A DNA stretch of 64,000 nucleotides from Chloroflexota bacterium (GCA_020161265.1 JAIUOC010000002.1:186001-250000), one strand, 5' to 3'. Positions 8,322 through 17,430 are shown, counted from the first letter of the stretch. Program-made: numbers and translations. Notes: generated from the letters alone by a model not told the origin.

Positions 8322-8349
8322 CAGTGCCTCCAGCGTGGAGCACCTTCTG

Positions 8350-9351
8350 CTAGCTTTTGTGCATCAACTCGCTCAATGCGGCAAAACTTTGGGAACGTTC
8401 GGCAAAAACATAGTGGACTGGCAAAACCGTAATGCCTGTTGAGCCAATCGAACGCAAATGATCGATCGCTGGCAAAATGTTGGCGCTATCGACGACCAAC
8501 GACACCGCGTACCAGCCTTCACCACCATCGCGACTCCAAACTGGCGAAACAGTTGGGCCTTGCAATCCTGCCAAGGCGGCATGGGCTACCACTCTGGCCC
8601 CAACATCGGCGACATCGGAACCTGGCACGTTGGCAATCAACGAAACATAGGTTTTAGCGCGATGGCGAGCTTCGATCAACTCTAAAATCGATTGGACAAC
8701 CCGTTGTTTTTGCGAACTTTCCCGTAGCGACCGTCGGTTGGCGATTAATGCAGCTTGCGCTTGCAGAATCGTGCCTCCTTGAATCATTTTGAGATGATTA
8801 TCGCGTAGGGTTGTCCCAGTGGCTGTCAAATCAGCGATGATATCGGCATATCCTAACGAAGGCGCGGCCTCGGTTGCCCCTTGCGAGTCGATCAGCGCAA
8901 AAACATTGATGCCTTGCTGATGACACCATTGGCGTACCAAATTGGGAAACTTGGTGGCGATCCGCAATTGGCGGCCAGCCCGGGCATACTCCGCCGCTAA
9001 ATCGGCCACATCACGCCATGAGGTTACGTCAATCCAATGATCGGGCACGGCCAGCACTAAATCGCAGTAGCCAAAGCCCAAATCTTTATAGACCACCACT
9101 AGATCATCGCTCTCGCCGCCTAGCTCCTCGACCAAATCATAGCCACTTACGCCCAAATCAATCGAGCCATCGGCGACTTTCTCGACAATATCAGGAGCGC
9201 GATGCAGCAACACTTCAACTTCGGGCAGCGTTTTGATCGAAGCTGTGTAGCGGCGCGGATTGGGCCGCGAAACTTTCAGGCCACAGCTTTCAAAAAAGCG
9301 AAACGTATCATCAGCAAGAGCACCTTTGGAAGGCACAGCAAAACGTAGCAT
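8350..9351 (-). CDS. hisG: ATP phosphoribosyltransferase (histidine biosynthesis, first step)
   Basis: 333 residues from the ATG at 9351, which overlaps the copCD stop as TAATG and gives the family-typical start MLRFAVPSKGAL. HisG joins ATP and PRPP to open histidine synthesis. Diagnostic segments are RPNPRRY, a DLGVSGYDLVEELGG loop, YADIIADLTATGTTLRDN and IANRRSL, followed by a C-terminal regulatory ACT-like domain from about residue 225. Length fits the long, feedback-regulated form that needs no HisZ. No other his gene is in the window. Coupling to a copper-transport gene upstream and an RT downstream is unusual. Confidence 0.93.
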   Translation of the reverse strand: MLRFAVPSKGALADDTFRFFESCGLKVSRPNPRRYTASIKTLPEVEVLLHRAPDIVEKVADGSIDLGVSGYDLVEELGGESDDLVVVYKDLGFGYCDLVLAVPDHWIDVTSWRDVADLAAEYARAGRQLRIATKFPNLVRQWCHQQGINVFALIDSQGATEAAPSLGYADIIADLTATGTTLRDNHLKMIQGGTILQAQAALIANRRSLRESSQKQRVVQSILELIEARHRAKTYVSLIANVPGSDVADVGARVVAHAALAGLQGPTVSPVWSRDGGEGWYAVSLVVDSANILPAIDHLRSIGSTGITVLPVHYVFAERSQSFAALSELMHKS

Positions 9352-11066
9352 TAGCGCGTTATCTCCACAGTCCATTCAGCAGTTACGTCGGGCAAATTCA
9401 AACGACGCACCTGCATTTCGATCTTCCAGCGCCCAACCAAGCTTAACGCTCCTGAGGTCGCGGTAAAACGTCCATCAGCAGCAGGTTCAAGAATTGCCAC
9501 TTGTTGGCCAGCTTCGAGATCAAGCGATTCAAAGCGTAAGCGTACTCGATCTGGGCGAATTACGCCATTCGCATCGCGGACGGTTGCACTAAATTGGCGC
9601 TCACCTGGCCGATTATCATCAGTATCGAGGGTCATGGTTAAATCTTCGCGCTGCGCTGTTAGATAGAGCGGCTGGGCGACCCGTGGGGTTGGCGTTGGCA
9701 AGGTTGGCAAGGCTGTGCCGCCAGCACTAGGAGCAGCTTTGACTGGATGCGGCGTTTGGGTCAAAGCACTAGCAACCAGAATCACCCCAATCGCCAAAGC
9801 ACTTTCCAAGCCTAGGGTCAGGCCAATTTTGACCACAGTTGTTTGATCTTTGGCAGCTTGCAAGCGGGGATTGAGCTTGCGCCAATGCCAAAAACCGAGC
9901 AACAAAGCCGCCAGCATCACCGCCAACTTGATCAACAAGGTCTGGCCGTAGCGCGATTCCCACAAGCCTGCCAAGGTTGGCAATTGATCAAAGGTACGCA
10001 TCGTGCCAGTCAACACAACCATCGCAATGCTAAACAAGGCCAACGGACTGAATCGGGCAATTAGCCAAGCCAAAGCACTGTTGCGTAGCGCCACCTCAGT
10101 TTTACGAAGCACCCAAGCACTCAAAGCCATCCCAATCAAACCACCAAACCAAACCGCCGCCGTCAGCATATGCATCCAATCTGAGGCCACCGGCGTGATT
10201 GGGTCGTCGATGTTGGCCGCCGCATGACCGCTCATACTAAATGTTAACAGGCTTAAACTCGCCAAAGCCAAAGCAGTATAGCCCATTGGTTTTTGGTAAG
10301 CAGCCAAGAACGTCAGCGGAATTAACAGTGTAATCGCAACCAAGCGAATCAAAGCCAACACGCCCCAACGGCTAATCGCCATCGAAGAAAGCACATCGGC
10401 ATATTGAATTGAGGCTAAACTACCATCACCAAAATCGCTGGCCCGTACCACAAATTCCCAAACCGAGCCAATCAATAACAAAACCAAACTCAACTGGGTC
10501 AACCAAATCGTTGGGCGAACCAGCAAAGGCAAACGCGATTCAGGATTATGTTGAATTGCAGGCAATAATAAAATCAACAACCACGCCAAACCGCCAATCG
10601 CGCCTAAGCCGCCAGTTAAGGCGATTGAGCGCCCGCTGACTACACCCCAATTCAAGCTAGCGTTGGCGGTTGCGCTAACTTCAACCGAGGGCGCAGTGGG
10701 AGCAACCCCAGTGCCAATGCTAAACAGCAACGAGCCAGCCGAACGATGGCCATCGGCGGTCGAAAGCACTTTGTAAATTAAGGTATATTCGCCAGGCCGC
10801 AGCTCAGCAGGCAAGGCCACCTGCATACTATCGGCAGCAGGAAACTGGGTTTGCGGTAGGCCAATTGGCTGCGATTGCTCATTGTAGAGCGTCAGCGAGC
10901 TATAACTACGATCAAGCGGCTCGCTAAATCGCAACACAACCTCAGCAGGTGCAACATCGAGCACCGCCCCATCAACAATGCTGCTTTCGATAACCAAGGC
11001 ATGAGCTGCCGCCACGCTTGGCCATAAACACAGCACAAAGAGAGCTACAATTAAAATCCGCTTCAT
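9351..11066 (-). CDS. CopC-CopD fusion copper protein
   Basis: 571 residues. A signal peptide (MKRILIVALFVLCLWPSVAAA) is followed at once by His, the mature N-terminus typical of CopC copper ligands. The CopC beta-barrel (residues 22-120) includes VVLRFSEPLDRSYSSLTLY and TADGHRSAGSLLFSIG. Residues 145-430 hold about eight membrane segments of the CopD family with GHAAANIDD and SDWMHMLTAAVWFGGLIG. A C-terminal extracytoplasmic beta domain covers 455-571. Family members bind copper outside the membrane and move it inward or to oxidase assembly factors. AAGGAA lies before the ATG. The stop overlaps hisG by one base. Confidence 0.9.
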   Translation of the reverse strand: MKRILIVALFVLCLWPSVAAAHALVIESSIVDGAVLDVAPAEVVLRFSEPLDRSYSSLTLYNEQSQPIGLPQTQFPAADSMQVALPAELRPGEYTLIYKVLSTADGHRSAGSLLFSIGTGVAPTAPSVEVSATANASLNWGVVSGRSIALTGGLGAIGGLAWLLILLLPAIQHNPESRLPLLVRPTIWLTQLSLVLLLIGSVWEFVVRASDFGDGSLASIQYADVLSSMAISRWGVLALIRLVAITLLIPLTFLAAYQKPMGYTALALASLSLLTFSMSGHAAANIDDPITPVASDWMHMLTAAVWFGGLIGMALSAWVLRKTEVALRNSALAWLIARFSPLALFSIAMVVLTGTMRTFDQLPTLAGLWESRYGQTLLIKLAVMLAALLLGFWHWRKLNPRLQAAKDQTTVVKIGLTLGLESALAIGVILVASALTQTPHPVKAAPSAGGTALPTLPTPTPRVAQPLYLTAQREDLTMTLDTDDNRPGERQFSATVRDANGVIRPDRVRLRFESLDLEAGQQVAILEPAADGRFTATSGALSLVGRWKIEMQVRRLNLPDVTAEWTVEITR

Positions 11067-11089
11067 AGCTATTGTTCCTTAAATCTAGT

Positions 11090-11265
11090 AGGGGTCGGGG
11101 GTCAGGGGCTGGGGATCAGTATCCTGTACAATTCCAACACCCAATCCCCAATTCCCAAAAGCCAATAGCCGCAGTTTGATTGGTGGTCAGGGGCTGGGGA
11201 TCGGTTACTTGTTCATTCCCTAGAGTTTTAGCCAAGCCCCAACAACCGATCCCCACTCCTCTATA
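11090..11265. repeat. Degenerate G/C-skewed intergenic repeat (heptad type)
   Basis: Copies of ggtcaggggctggggatc occur at about 11100 and 11188, and aacaaccgatccccactcc follows near 11240. The heptad-like CCCCAAT/CCCCGAT wording recurs at 29888, 41012 and 59350. No gene or promoter was recognised inside. Confidence 0.6.
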
Positions 11266-11266
11266 G

Positions 11267-11300
11267 CAAAAAAGCGTGCTAGGCCGCAACCTAGCACGCT
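11267..11300 (-). terminator. Rho-independent terminator of the copper/cytochrome operon
   Basis: An 11-bp stem AGCGTGCTAGG/CCTAGCACGCT (11273-11283, 11290-11300) has a 6-nt loop. On the minus strand it is followed by five U residues, 20 bp after the CopC-like gene stop. Confidence 0.85.
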
Positions 11301-11320
11301 TAATCGCTCAAACTACAGGC

Positions 11321-11842
11321 TTAGGCACGAACTGAGCGGCGGCGCAAAGCCACGCCAGCAACCATAAAGATAATGATTGCAGCCACGAGCATGCCAAGAT
11401 TGAAGCCATTGCTGCCAGTTGCTGGCAAGCCTGGGGTATGATGATCTGGCTCGGCGGGGGTTGGCACAGCAGCATCGCCCACAGCAAAGCCAATTGAACC
11501 TGTTACTTCGTGACCATCGCTACCAACCACCGACCAACTAACGGTATAGCTGCCAGTGCCCAAGCCCGATTTCAACGAAACGCGCATGGTTTTGCGCTCA
11601 AGATCAGCCAAATCGACCCGACCATCGCCGGTATCAACCACCGTGCCATTGGCATCGGTAACGCTTAATTTCAAGCCTTCGGATTCCAATTCGTCGTTGA
11701 AGGTCAGCACGACTTCGCTTGGAGCAGCGGCCAACTTCGAGCCATCGGCAGGCGTTGAGCTAGCCAATTTGGAGTGCGCTGAGCCAACGCTAGGCTGAGC
11801 AAAAATAATAACTAAGGCCAATAATGCAATTAAACGTTTCAT
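11321..11842 (-). CDS. CopC-domain protein with C-terminal LPATG sorting-type tail
   Basis: 173 residues from the ATG at 11842, eight bases after AAGGA. A signal peptide ends at GSAHS, giving a mature His N-terminus as in CopC. The domain (residues 22-120) carries DGSKLAAAPSEVVLTFNDEL and VVGSDGHEVTGSIGFAVG. A short Pro/His-containing spacer leads to LPATG, a hydrophobic segment (LGMLVAAIIIFMVAGVAL) and RRRSVRA, the layout of sortase substrates. I infer a copper-binding protein at the cell surface, membrane-anchored or sortase-linked. It is the last gene of the run beginning with the FixH-like gene. Confidence 0.88.
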   Translation of the reverse strand: MKRLIALLALVIIFAQPSVGSAHSKLASSTPADGSKLAAAPSEVVLTFNDELESEGLKLSVTDANGTVVDTGDGRVDLADLERKTMRVSLKSGLGTGSYTVSWSVVGSDGHEVTGSIGFAVGDAAVPTPAEPDHHTPGLPATGSNGFNLGMLVAAIIIFMVAGVALRRRSVRA

Positions 11843-11914
11843 TCTGTAAATCCTTGATTGCAGCAGATCACAACGATCTACCAAAGAATGCCAAAACCGA
11901 TCAAACGAATGAGA

Positions 11915-12316
11915 TTAAGCATTACAACCAAGGTAACGTGGTGGTGGGGCAAGTGGACGCTCGATCCATGAACGCCCAATATAGCCGAATTCGCGGTAGA
12001 TCCAACGGGCAATTCGGATTGAGCCAAGCAAAATCAACAAGGTTGCTAAAGCCAATGGCACTTCATGGCCTCGCTCTAGCACGCCTGAGGTAAACGGCGC
12101 AGGTTGGAGATGTTGAAAATCATCAATCACAACCGGAATTTGCATTTGGTGATGATGATGCCCGTGATGGGCGATTAATGGATTATCAGCTTGAATCACG
12201 GCACAATAGACAATACAAGCCAGCGCAATCCCATGGGTGAGGATCAAGCCACATAGGCTGCCAGCGATCGGCAGCCATGCCTGTTTGTTGGTTAATTTGT
12301 GCCAGTACTGCTTCAT
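11915..12316 (-). CDS. Small membrane protein with His-rich loop
   Basis: 133 residues with two membrane segments: GSLCGLILTHGIALACIVYC near 19-38 and PLALATLLILLGSIRIARWI near 85-105. Between them lies an extracytoplasmic loop with HHGHHHHQMQ, a likely metal-binding patch. I do not recognise a named family. Its place between a cytochrome c lipoprotein and a CopC protein, with gaps of 4 bp upstream and about 70 bp downstream, suggests copper binding or transfer. The tail IERPLAPPPRYLGCNA is cytoplasmic if the topology is N-in. Confidence 0.75.
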   Translation of the reverse strand: MKQYWHKLTNKQAWLPIAGSLCGLILTHGIALACIVYCAVIQADNPLIAHHGHHHHQMQIPVVIDDFQHLQPAPFTSGVLERGHEVPLALATLLILLGSIRIARWIYREFGYIGRSWIERPLAPPPRYLGCNA

Positions 12317-12320
12317 GAAT

Positions 12321-12779
12321 TTATTGCATCAAGGTCGGAGTTGGCCCCGGCGAGATCAAACATAATTGGCGTTGCTCGGATAGTTTACCCGGCCCCCACC
12401 ATGCTTTCACTCGGGCGATGATCGTAATTATTTCTTCTTCGCTGAGCTGCGAGCCAAAGGCCGGCATTGAATTTTTGCCATCACGAATCAGCGAAATTAA
12501 TTCCCAATCGGGGTGCGAATAAGCATGCATGCCATCGTTGAGCGCAGGAAACGGCCCCATACCCTCGCCACCTTGGCCATGACAATTGGCACAATATTGG
12601 CCAAATAAGGCCTGACCACTGGCTAGTTTTTCGCCAAATGCTGGCTCGATATAGGGCACGGCTGGCTCGCCTAGGGTAAGTGTTGCTTGCTGAACCGCCT
12701 CACCACAAGCAATTAAACTAGGAATTCCTAATGTTAACAACAGGGCAATTAGCCGCCACCGATTGAGTTTATGTTGCAT
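12321..12779 (-). CDS. Cytochrome c lipoprotein
   Basis: 152 residues from the ATG at 12779, ten bases after GGAG; an ATG two codons upstream is also possible. The signal ends in a lipobox, SLIACGE. A single class I heme site CANCH lies near residue 67 in GQALFGQYCANCHGQGGEG, with GPFPALNDG and a distal Met candidate in GKNSMPAFGSQLSEEE. It should be a membrane-anchored, extracytoplasmic electron carrier with one heme c. The gene overlaps the FixH-like gene by 11 bp and sits 4 bp before the His-rich membrane protein, so it belongs to the copper cassette. Confidence 0.9.
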   Translation of the reverse strand: MQHKLNRWRLIALLLTLGIPSLIACGEAVQQATLTLGEPAVPYIEPAFGEKLASGQALFGQYCANCHGQGGEGMGPFPALNDGMHAYSHPDWELISLIRDGKNSMPAFGSQLSEEEIITIIARVKAWWGPGKLSEQRQLCLISPGPTPTLMQ

Positions 12780-13317
12780 GGGCATCCGACTCCATCGCCG
12801 CCTGGCGCAGCATACGATTGCGCAGCGCTGCCAAGGTAATTAAGATAGCTAGCACAATAATAGGTGCCATGTAGAGAATTACGTTGAGCCAGCGCATAAT
12901 GCCACCAGCAACATTGACGGTTGTGCGAAATTCTTGGGTTTGGCCAGCCTCGCTGAAACTCATCAGAAATTGCCAATCGCCGCTGCTCGAAAAATCGAGG
13001 TCATGCGAACCATAAATTGCATCTTCTGGGCGACTTTCGGGCGCAGGCGTGTAGCGAAATTCTTGACCATCAGGGTCAATCAACACCAATGAAATCGCTT
13101 CAACAGGCAATGCGGCATAATCGCTGCTGTTACGCACCGCAATACTGGCATCGCCACGGCCAACGCTCATTGGCGCAGGAGCCAACGAAACGACCACAAA
13201 ATATTGATTTCGCGTCTCATTGATGATGTAATTGCCGCCATGAGCTGCTGCTAGATCTGTCCACCACAAACTAGCTAGCACCACCCAACCAACGAGGAAA
13301 CATAGGCGTTTCAGCAT
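12769..13317 (-). CDS. FixH/YtkA-like extracytoplasmic protein with C-terminal membrane anchor
   Basis: 182 residues. A signal peptide (MLKRLCFLVGWVVLASLW) ends near AAAHGGNY. A beta-rich domain follows (residues 25-130) with YFVVVSLAPAPMSVGRGDAS and DWQFLMSFSEAGQTQEFRTT, then a membrane segment (ILYMAPIIVLAILITLAAL) and a short charged tail. The layout resembles YtkA/FixH-like domains, which occur with copper and cytochrome oxidase assembly genes; the match is by eye only. A GTG at 13329 is an alternative start. Its His after the signal cleavage site is compatible with copper binding. Confidence 0.75.
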   Translation of the reverse strand: MLKRLCFLVGWVVLASLWWTDLAAAHGGNYIINETRNQYFVVVSLAPAPMSVGRGDASIAVRNSSDYAALPVEAISLVLIDPDGQEFRYTPAPESRPEDAIYGSHDLDFSSSGDWQFLMSFSEAGQTQEFRTTVNVAGGIMRWLNVILYMAPIIVLAILITLAALRNRMLRQAAMESDAHAT

Positions 13318-13358
13318 AGAGTGTATCACAATCTTTGGCCGGATAGTGTGGTAGTTTC

Positions 13359-16300
13359 TTAACCAACTGTCTCAACAATTCGCACTGCCCCACCATCATC
13401 GACCAACTGATCAAGGCGAATCGACAACACTTTGGAAGCCCCATCAGGATTCATCGTAACGCCATACAAGGTCGAAGCCGCTTCCACAGTACCACGGTTA
13501 TGCGTCACCAAGACAAACTGGGTCTGTTGACTCATCTCGATTAATTGTTCACGAAGTCGCACAACATTGGCTTCGTCCAAGGCTGCGTCAACTTCGTCCA
13601 TCACACAAAACGGCGTAGGATTAACTTTCAACAAGGCCACCAACAGCGCCACGGCGGTCAAGGAACGTTCGCCCCCAGAGAGCAAGGAGAGCGGTTGGCG
13701 GCGCTTGCCTGGTGGTTGGGCAATAATATCAATGCCACTTTCGCTGCTATTGGGGTCGTTCAAAACAAGCTGAGCCGTACCACCACCAAATAAACGGGTA
13801 AATGCTAAGCTAAATTCCTCAGCCACGGCGCTAAATGTTTGGGCAAAACGGCTATTCATGGCCGTTTCAAGCTCGTTAATCAACTCACGCAAGCCATCAG
13901 CCGCTTGGCGAATATCGCTGACTTGACCTGTTAAGAATTGATTGCGTTCGCCAAGCTCAGCATATTCTTGCGGCGCAAGTGGGTTAATCGTGCCCATTCG
14001 CCGCAGTTTATTGCGCAACTGATCAATTTGCTCATTCAAGGCTTGGGCCGATAATTCAGCCTGCTCAGCCTCAGGCGTTTGGCTCAAATCCAATTGCTCA
14101 ATATCAATGTTCTCTTCGGCGCAACGTTCCCACACATGGTCGCGGCGGGTATTGGCCGTTGCCAATTGGCTTTCAGCTCGACTAAGGCTGGTTTGCGCTT
14201 GAACAAAGGCCTGCGAGGCTGCCCGTTCTTGCAATTCGGCGTGTTGTAGCGCCAAATTTGCCTGATTCAAGCGTTCGAGCAGCGGGGCTTGCTCGGCATA
14301 AACGGCCTCACGTTGCAGCTGGGCTTGCTGACGGCGTTCGGCTACAAGCACGCTTTGGGCTTCAGCCAAGGCCAATTGTTCAACCAACTCGTGCTGGCGT
14401 TGTTGATCCTCACGGCTACGCCGCACCAAGCCATCAATCACCTGTTGCTGATCGCGTTGGGCACGCTGAGTCGCCTGCAAGGTTGCATCGCTGGAGACAA
14501 TCGCCGCCCGTGCTGCCGCAACTCGCTCCTCGCTCGCCCGGCTGGCCGCCGCAGCAGTTTCGGCTTGCTCGCGGGCGGCAACAACCAAACGTTCATGCTC
14601 AGCAACATAGTTTTGCGCCTGCTCAATTGCGGTTTGGCTGGCGGCAAGTTGCTCGGCAAGGCTGGCTTGCTCTTGTTGAACATTATTGCTGCGCAGCTGT
14701 TGCCATTGTTGCTCTTGCTCAATTTGCTGAAGGCCACGTTGACGTTGGGCCAAACTATCACGAGCTTTTTCCATGGTGGTGCGATGGCTGCGGCGGGCCT
14801 GATCGGCCTCGCGAACTGCTTTTTCAGCATTGCCAATTGCAGCAATCACCTGCTTGAGCTGTTGTTCATGCTCGGCGAGTTGTTGTTGGGCAGTTTCAAG
14901 TTGGGCGGGCAATTCGCGCAATTCGCGTTCGCGGCGCAAGGTACCAGCCTCACGAGTTCTAGCGCCACCAGTCATCGCCCCCGATGAGCCAACCTGTTCG
15001 CCACCAAGCGTCACAATCGTCCAAGCGCCATCAAGTTCGGCCAAAATACGCCGTGCCGTAGCTAAATCTTCAACCACAATTGTGCGCCCAAGCAGATGTT
15101 GCACTGCTCGTTCATAGGCCTCGGCATAGTTCACCAACTCGCTGGCAAGCCCTAAAACCCCTTTAGATTGGGGAATGCGGCTTGGGCGCGGCGTGCGCAG
15201 CGTATCGAGTGGCAAAAAGGTGGCGCGGCCCGCATCAGTGCGTTTAAGTTCAGCAATCGCGGCTTCGGCAGCTTCCCAATTGGGCACGATAATATTTTGC
15301 AAGCGAGCACCCAACGCCACTTCCAAGGCCGTTTCTAACTCGGCAGGCACTTCAATCACGCTGGCAACCACGGCAAATTGCTGGTGCTGCTTTTCGGCCC
15401 ATTGCAAAGCCGCCCGAACGCCAGTAAACATGCCAGCTCCGGCAGCGGCAGTGCGGCGCAAGGCATCCAAGCGACTATGCAAGGCATCGGCTTCACGGCG
15501 GGCATAGGCCACAGCTTCTTCCTGCTCACGACGCAGATTACGGGCTTCCAACAAGCTTTTTTGAGCAGCCTCTTCATTGGCTTGGGCTTGGTTAAACTCA
15601 GCTTCGGCCTGTTGATACAGCTGTTGGGCTTGTTCAAGGTTAGTTTGGGCTTGCTGAATGCGTGTTTGGCTAGCGGCAAGCTGCTGTTGGTTGGTGGTTA
15701 ATTCATTGGCCAACGCTTGCCAACGCTCTTGCTGCAATTTGGCTCGTTGCTGAGCTTCGTTCAGGCTTCTGGTTGCTTGTAAAGCAGCTTCTTGGGCTTG
15801 TTTAAGGGCTTGGTCAGCCTCGCGGCGGGCGGCAATTGTGGCCTGTTCGCCAGCCTCAATCGTAGTTAAGGCTTGGCGCTGCGCAATCAACGCAGCTTGG
15901 GCTTGGGCAGCCTGTTCAGCTAACTCAACCGCCCGCGCTTGGGCTTGGGTTTGCTCTTGTTCTAGGCTTTGCTGACGCTCGTGGGACTCAGCGCGACGAG
16001 TGATCAGCGCTTGTTGACGCTCGGTCAGCACCGCCCATTCACGCTCCACGGCTTCCCATTCACGCTCAAATTGGGCTAATTGCTGGTGTTGTTGCTCAAC
16101 CAATTGCTGCTGCTGATCGCGCTGCTGGCGTAATGCACCAAGCTGTTGCTCAGCTTGAGCCTGGCCAACGTGAGCGCGAGCTAGAACGTTCTCGGCCTCA
16201 GCAAAAGCAATTTCGGCTTGAGCAACCAAGCTTTGGGCGGCCTGCCACTGGCGACGATAGGCAATCAGCAGGGCTTGCTGCAAGGCGGTTTCAATTTCAT

Positions 16301-16937
16301 GAACCTGCTCAGCCTCACGCGCTTGGCGGCGCAGCACCTTCAAACGTGGCTCGATCTCAGCCAAGGTATCCAAAATGCGGCCCAAATTGTCTTCGGTTTG
16401 TTTAAGGCGACGCTCAGCCTCGGCGCGTTTACTGACCGAAAGGCTAATCGCGGCGGCATCTTCGAATAAGCTACGACGCTCTTCGGGACGCAAGGTCAAG
16501 GCAGCATCAACCAAACCTTGATTGATCAGGGTATAACTTGAAGCCAAGGGCGATGTGGCTTCTTGAATATCGCGCAACCGCACTTTATTTTTATTCAAGA
16601 AATATTCATTCTCGCCAGAGCGAAACGAGCGGCGCGTGATTGTGACTTCGTTGAAATCGAGCGGCAACGTGCGATCGGTATTATCGATCGTCAGAGCAAC
16701 TTCGGCCATACCTTGGGCGGCACGTTTGCCACCGCCGCTATAAATCAGATCTTCGGTGCGGCGACAGCGCAAAGCCGAGAAACTTTGTTCGCCCAGCACC
16801 CAGCGAATCGCATCGGTAACGTTGGATTTGCCCGAGCCATTTGGCCCAACAATTGCCGTCACGCCTAGCGGAAACTCAATCACTGTGCGATTGGCAAAGG
16901 TTTTAAATCCCTGAATTTCAAGTCGTTTGAGATACAT
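13359..16937 (-). CDS. smc: Chromosome segregation protein SMC
   Basis: 1192 residues, normal bacterial length. Walker A is GPNGSGKSN at 31-39. Two very long Gln/Ala/Glu-rich coiled-coil arms flank a hinge near 500-650 containing GVRAALQWAEK and a GTRPRPSR-like loop. The signature LSGGERS starts near 1086 and Walker B VMDEVDAALDE near 1110. SMC works as a dimer with ScpA and ScpB to organise and separate chromosomes; scpAB are not in the window. It starts 13 bp after the GNAT stop. The high Gln/Ala content creates many spurious frames on the opposite strand. Confidence 0.97.
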   Translation of the reverse strand: MYLKRLEIQGFKTFANRTVIEFPLGVTAIVGPNGSGKSNVTDAIRWVLGEQSFSALRCRRTEDLIYSGGGKRAAQGMAEVALTIDNTDRTLPLDFNEVTITRRSFRSGENEYFLNKNKVRLRDIQEATSPLASSYTLINQGLVDAALTLRPEERRSLFEDAAAISLSVSKRAEAERRLKQTEDNLGRILDTLAEIEPRLKVLRRQAREAEQVHEIETALQQALLIAYRRQWQAAQSLVAQAEIAFAEAENVLARAHVGQAQAEQQLGALRQQRDQQQQLVEQQHQQLAQFEREWEAVEREWAVLTERQQALITRRAESHERQQSLEQEQTQAQARAVELAEQAAQAQAALIAQRQALTTIEAGEQATIAARREADQALKQAQEAALQATRSLNEAQQRAKLQQERWQALANELTTNQQQLAASQTRIQQAQTNLEQAQQLYQQAEAEFNQAQANEEAAQKSLLEARNLRREQEEAVAYARREADALHSRLDALRRTAAAGAGMFTGVRAALQWAEKQHQQFAVVASVIEVPAELETALEVALGARLQNIIVPNWEAAEAAIAELKRTDAGRATFLPLDTLRTPRPSRIPQSKGVLGLASELVNYAEAYERAVQHLLGRTIVVEDLATARRILAELDGAWTIVTLGGEQVGSSGAMTGGARTREAGTLRRERELRELPAQLETAQQQLAEHEQQLKQVIAAIGNAEKAVREADQARRSHRTTMEKARDSLAQRQRGLQQIEQEQQWQQLRSNNVQQEQASLAEQLAASQTAIEQAQNYVAEHERLVVAAREQAETAAAASRASEERVAAARAAIVSSDATLQATQRAQRDQQQVIDGLVRRSREDQQRQHELVEQLALAEAQSVLVAERRQQAQLQREAVYAEQAPLLERLNQANLALQHAELQERAASQAFVQAQTSLSRAESQLATANTRRDHVWERCAEENIDIEQLDLSQTPEAEQAELSAQALNEQIDQLRNKLRRMGTINPLAPQEYAELGERNQFLTGQVSDIRQAADGLRELINELETAMNSRFAQTFSAVAEEFSLAFTRLFGGGTAQLVLNDPNSSESGIDIIAQPPGKRRQPLSLLSGGERSLTAVALLVALLKVNPTPFCVMDEVDAALDEANVVRLREQLIEMSQQTQFVLVTHNRGTVEAASTLYGVTMNPDGASKVLSIRLDQLVDDGGAVRIVETVG

Positions 16938-16950
16938 TCAAAGCCCTACT

Positions 16951-17430
16951 TTATGCTGCGGTGGTGCGCAATTGATGCTGCATGGTCACATAGGTTGGCG
17001 CAGGATAGCCTTGATGGCTGTGGTATTCAGTAATGGTATAGCCCAATTGTTGATACATGGCGATCAAATGCGGTAAGGCTAGGCGCACACCAATCGTAAT
17101 AATCTGACGCTGTTCGGCTTGGGCAATTGCTTCAACCGCAAGAATAAGCTTTTTGGCCAAACCACGGCCACGATAGGCGGGCAACACCGACAAGCGCCCC
17201 AAATAGAGCGTATCGCTGCCACGCCGCTCGTACAGCACACAGGCTATTAATTGATTGTGCGATTCGACGACCAACACCCCGCCATCACCCATACGCGTGC
17301 GAAAACTCTCAACTGTTTCCCAGCCAACACTAGAGGGCGGATCGAGGATCGCTTCATATTCAACAAAGGCTTGGCGAATGATCTCCAAGGCTTGGCTATG
17401 TTCATCAACAGTTGCTTCACGAATCTGCAT
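16951..17430 (-). CDS. GNAT-family N-acetyltransferase
   Basis: 159 residues. The acetyl-CoA-binding motif A is LGRLSVLPAYRGRGLAKKLI near residues 77-96 (R/Q-x-x-G-x-G/A). It is preceded by strands ACVLYERRGSDTL and followed by IGVRLALPHLIAMYQQLGYT. An N-terminal REATVDEHSQALEII matches the usual first strand and helix. The acceptor substrate cannot be predicted. GGGAG precedes the ATG. The gene leads the smc transcript with a 13-bp gap. A TATAAT-like element at 17475-17480 (minus strand) may be its -10 region. Confidence 0.88.
   Translation of the reverse strand: MQIREATVDEHSQALEIIRQAFVEYEAILDPPSSVGWETVESFRTRMGDGGVLVVESHNQLIACVLYERRGSDTLYLGRLSVLPAYRGRGLAKKLILAVEAIAQAEQRQIITIGVRLALPHLIAMYQQLGYTITEYHSHQGYPAPTYVTMQHQLRTTAA

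Noticed and set aside
14258-14987. Long open frames on the plus strand inside smc
   Set aside because: They are the reverse of the Gln/Ala-rich coiled coil. Composition is biased, there is no ribosome-binding site, and smc has complete conserved motifs.
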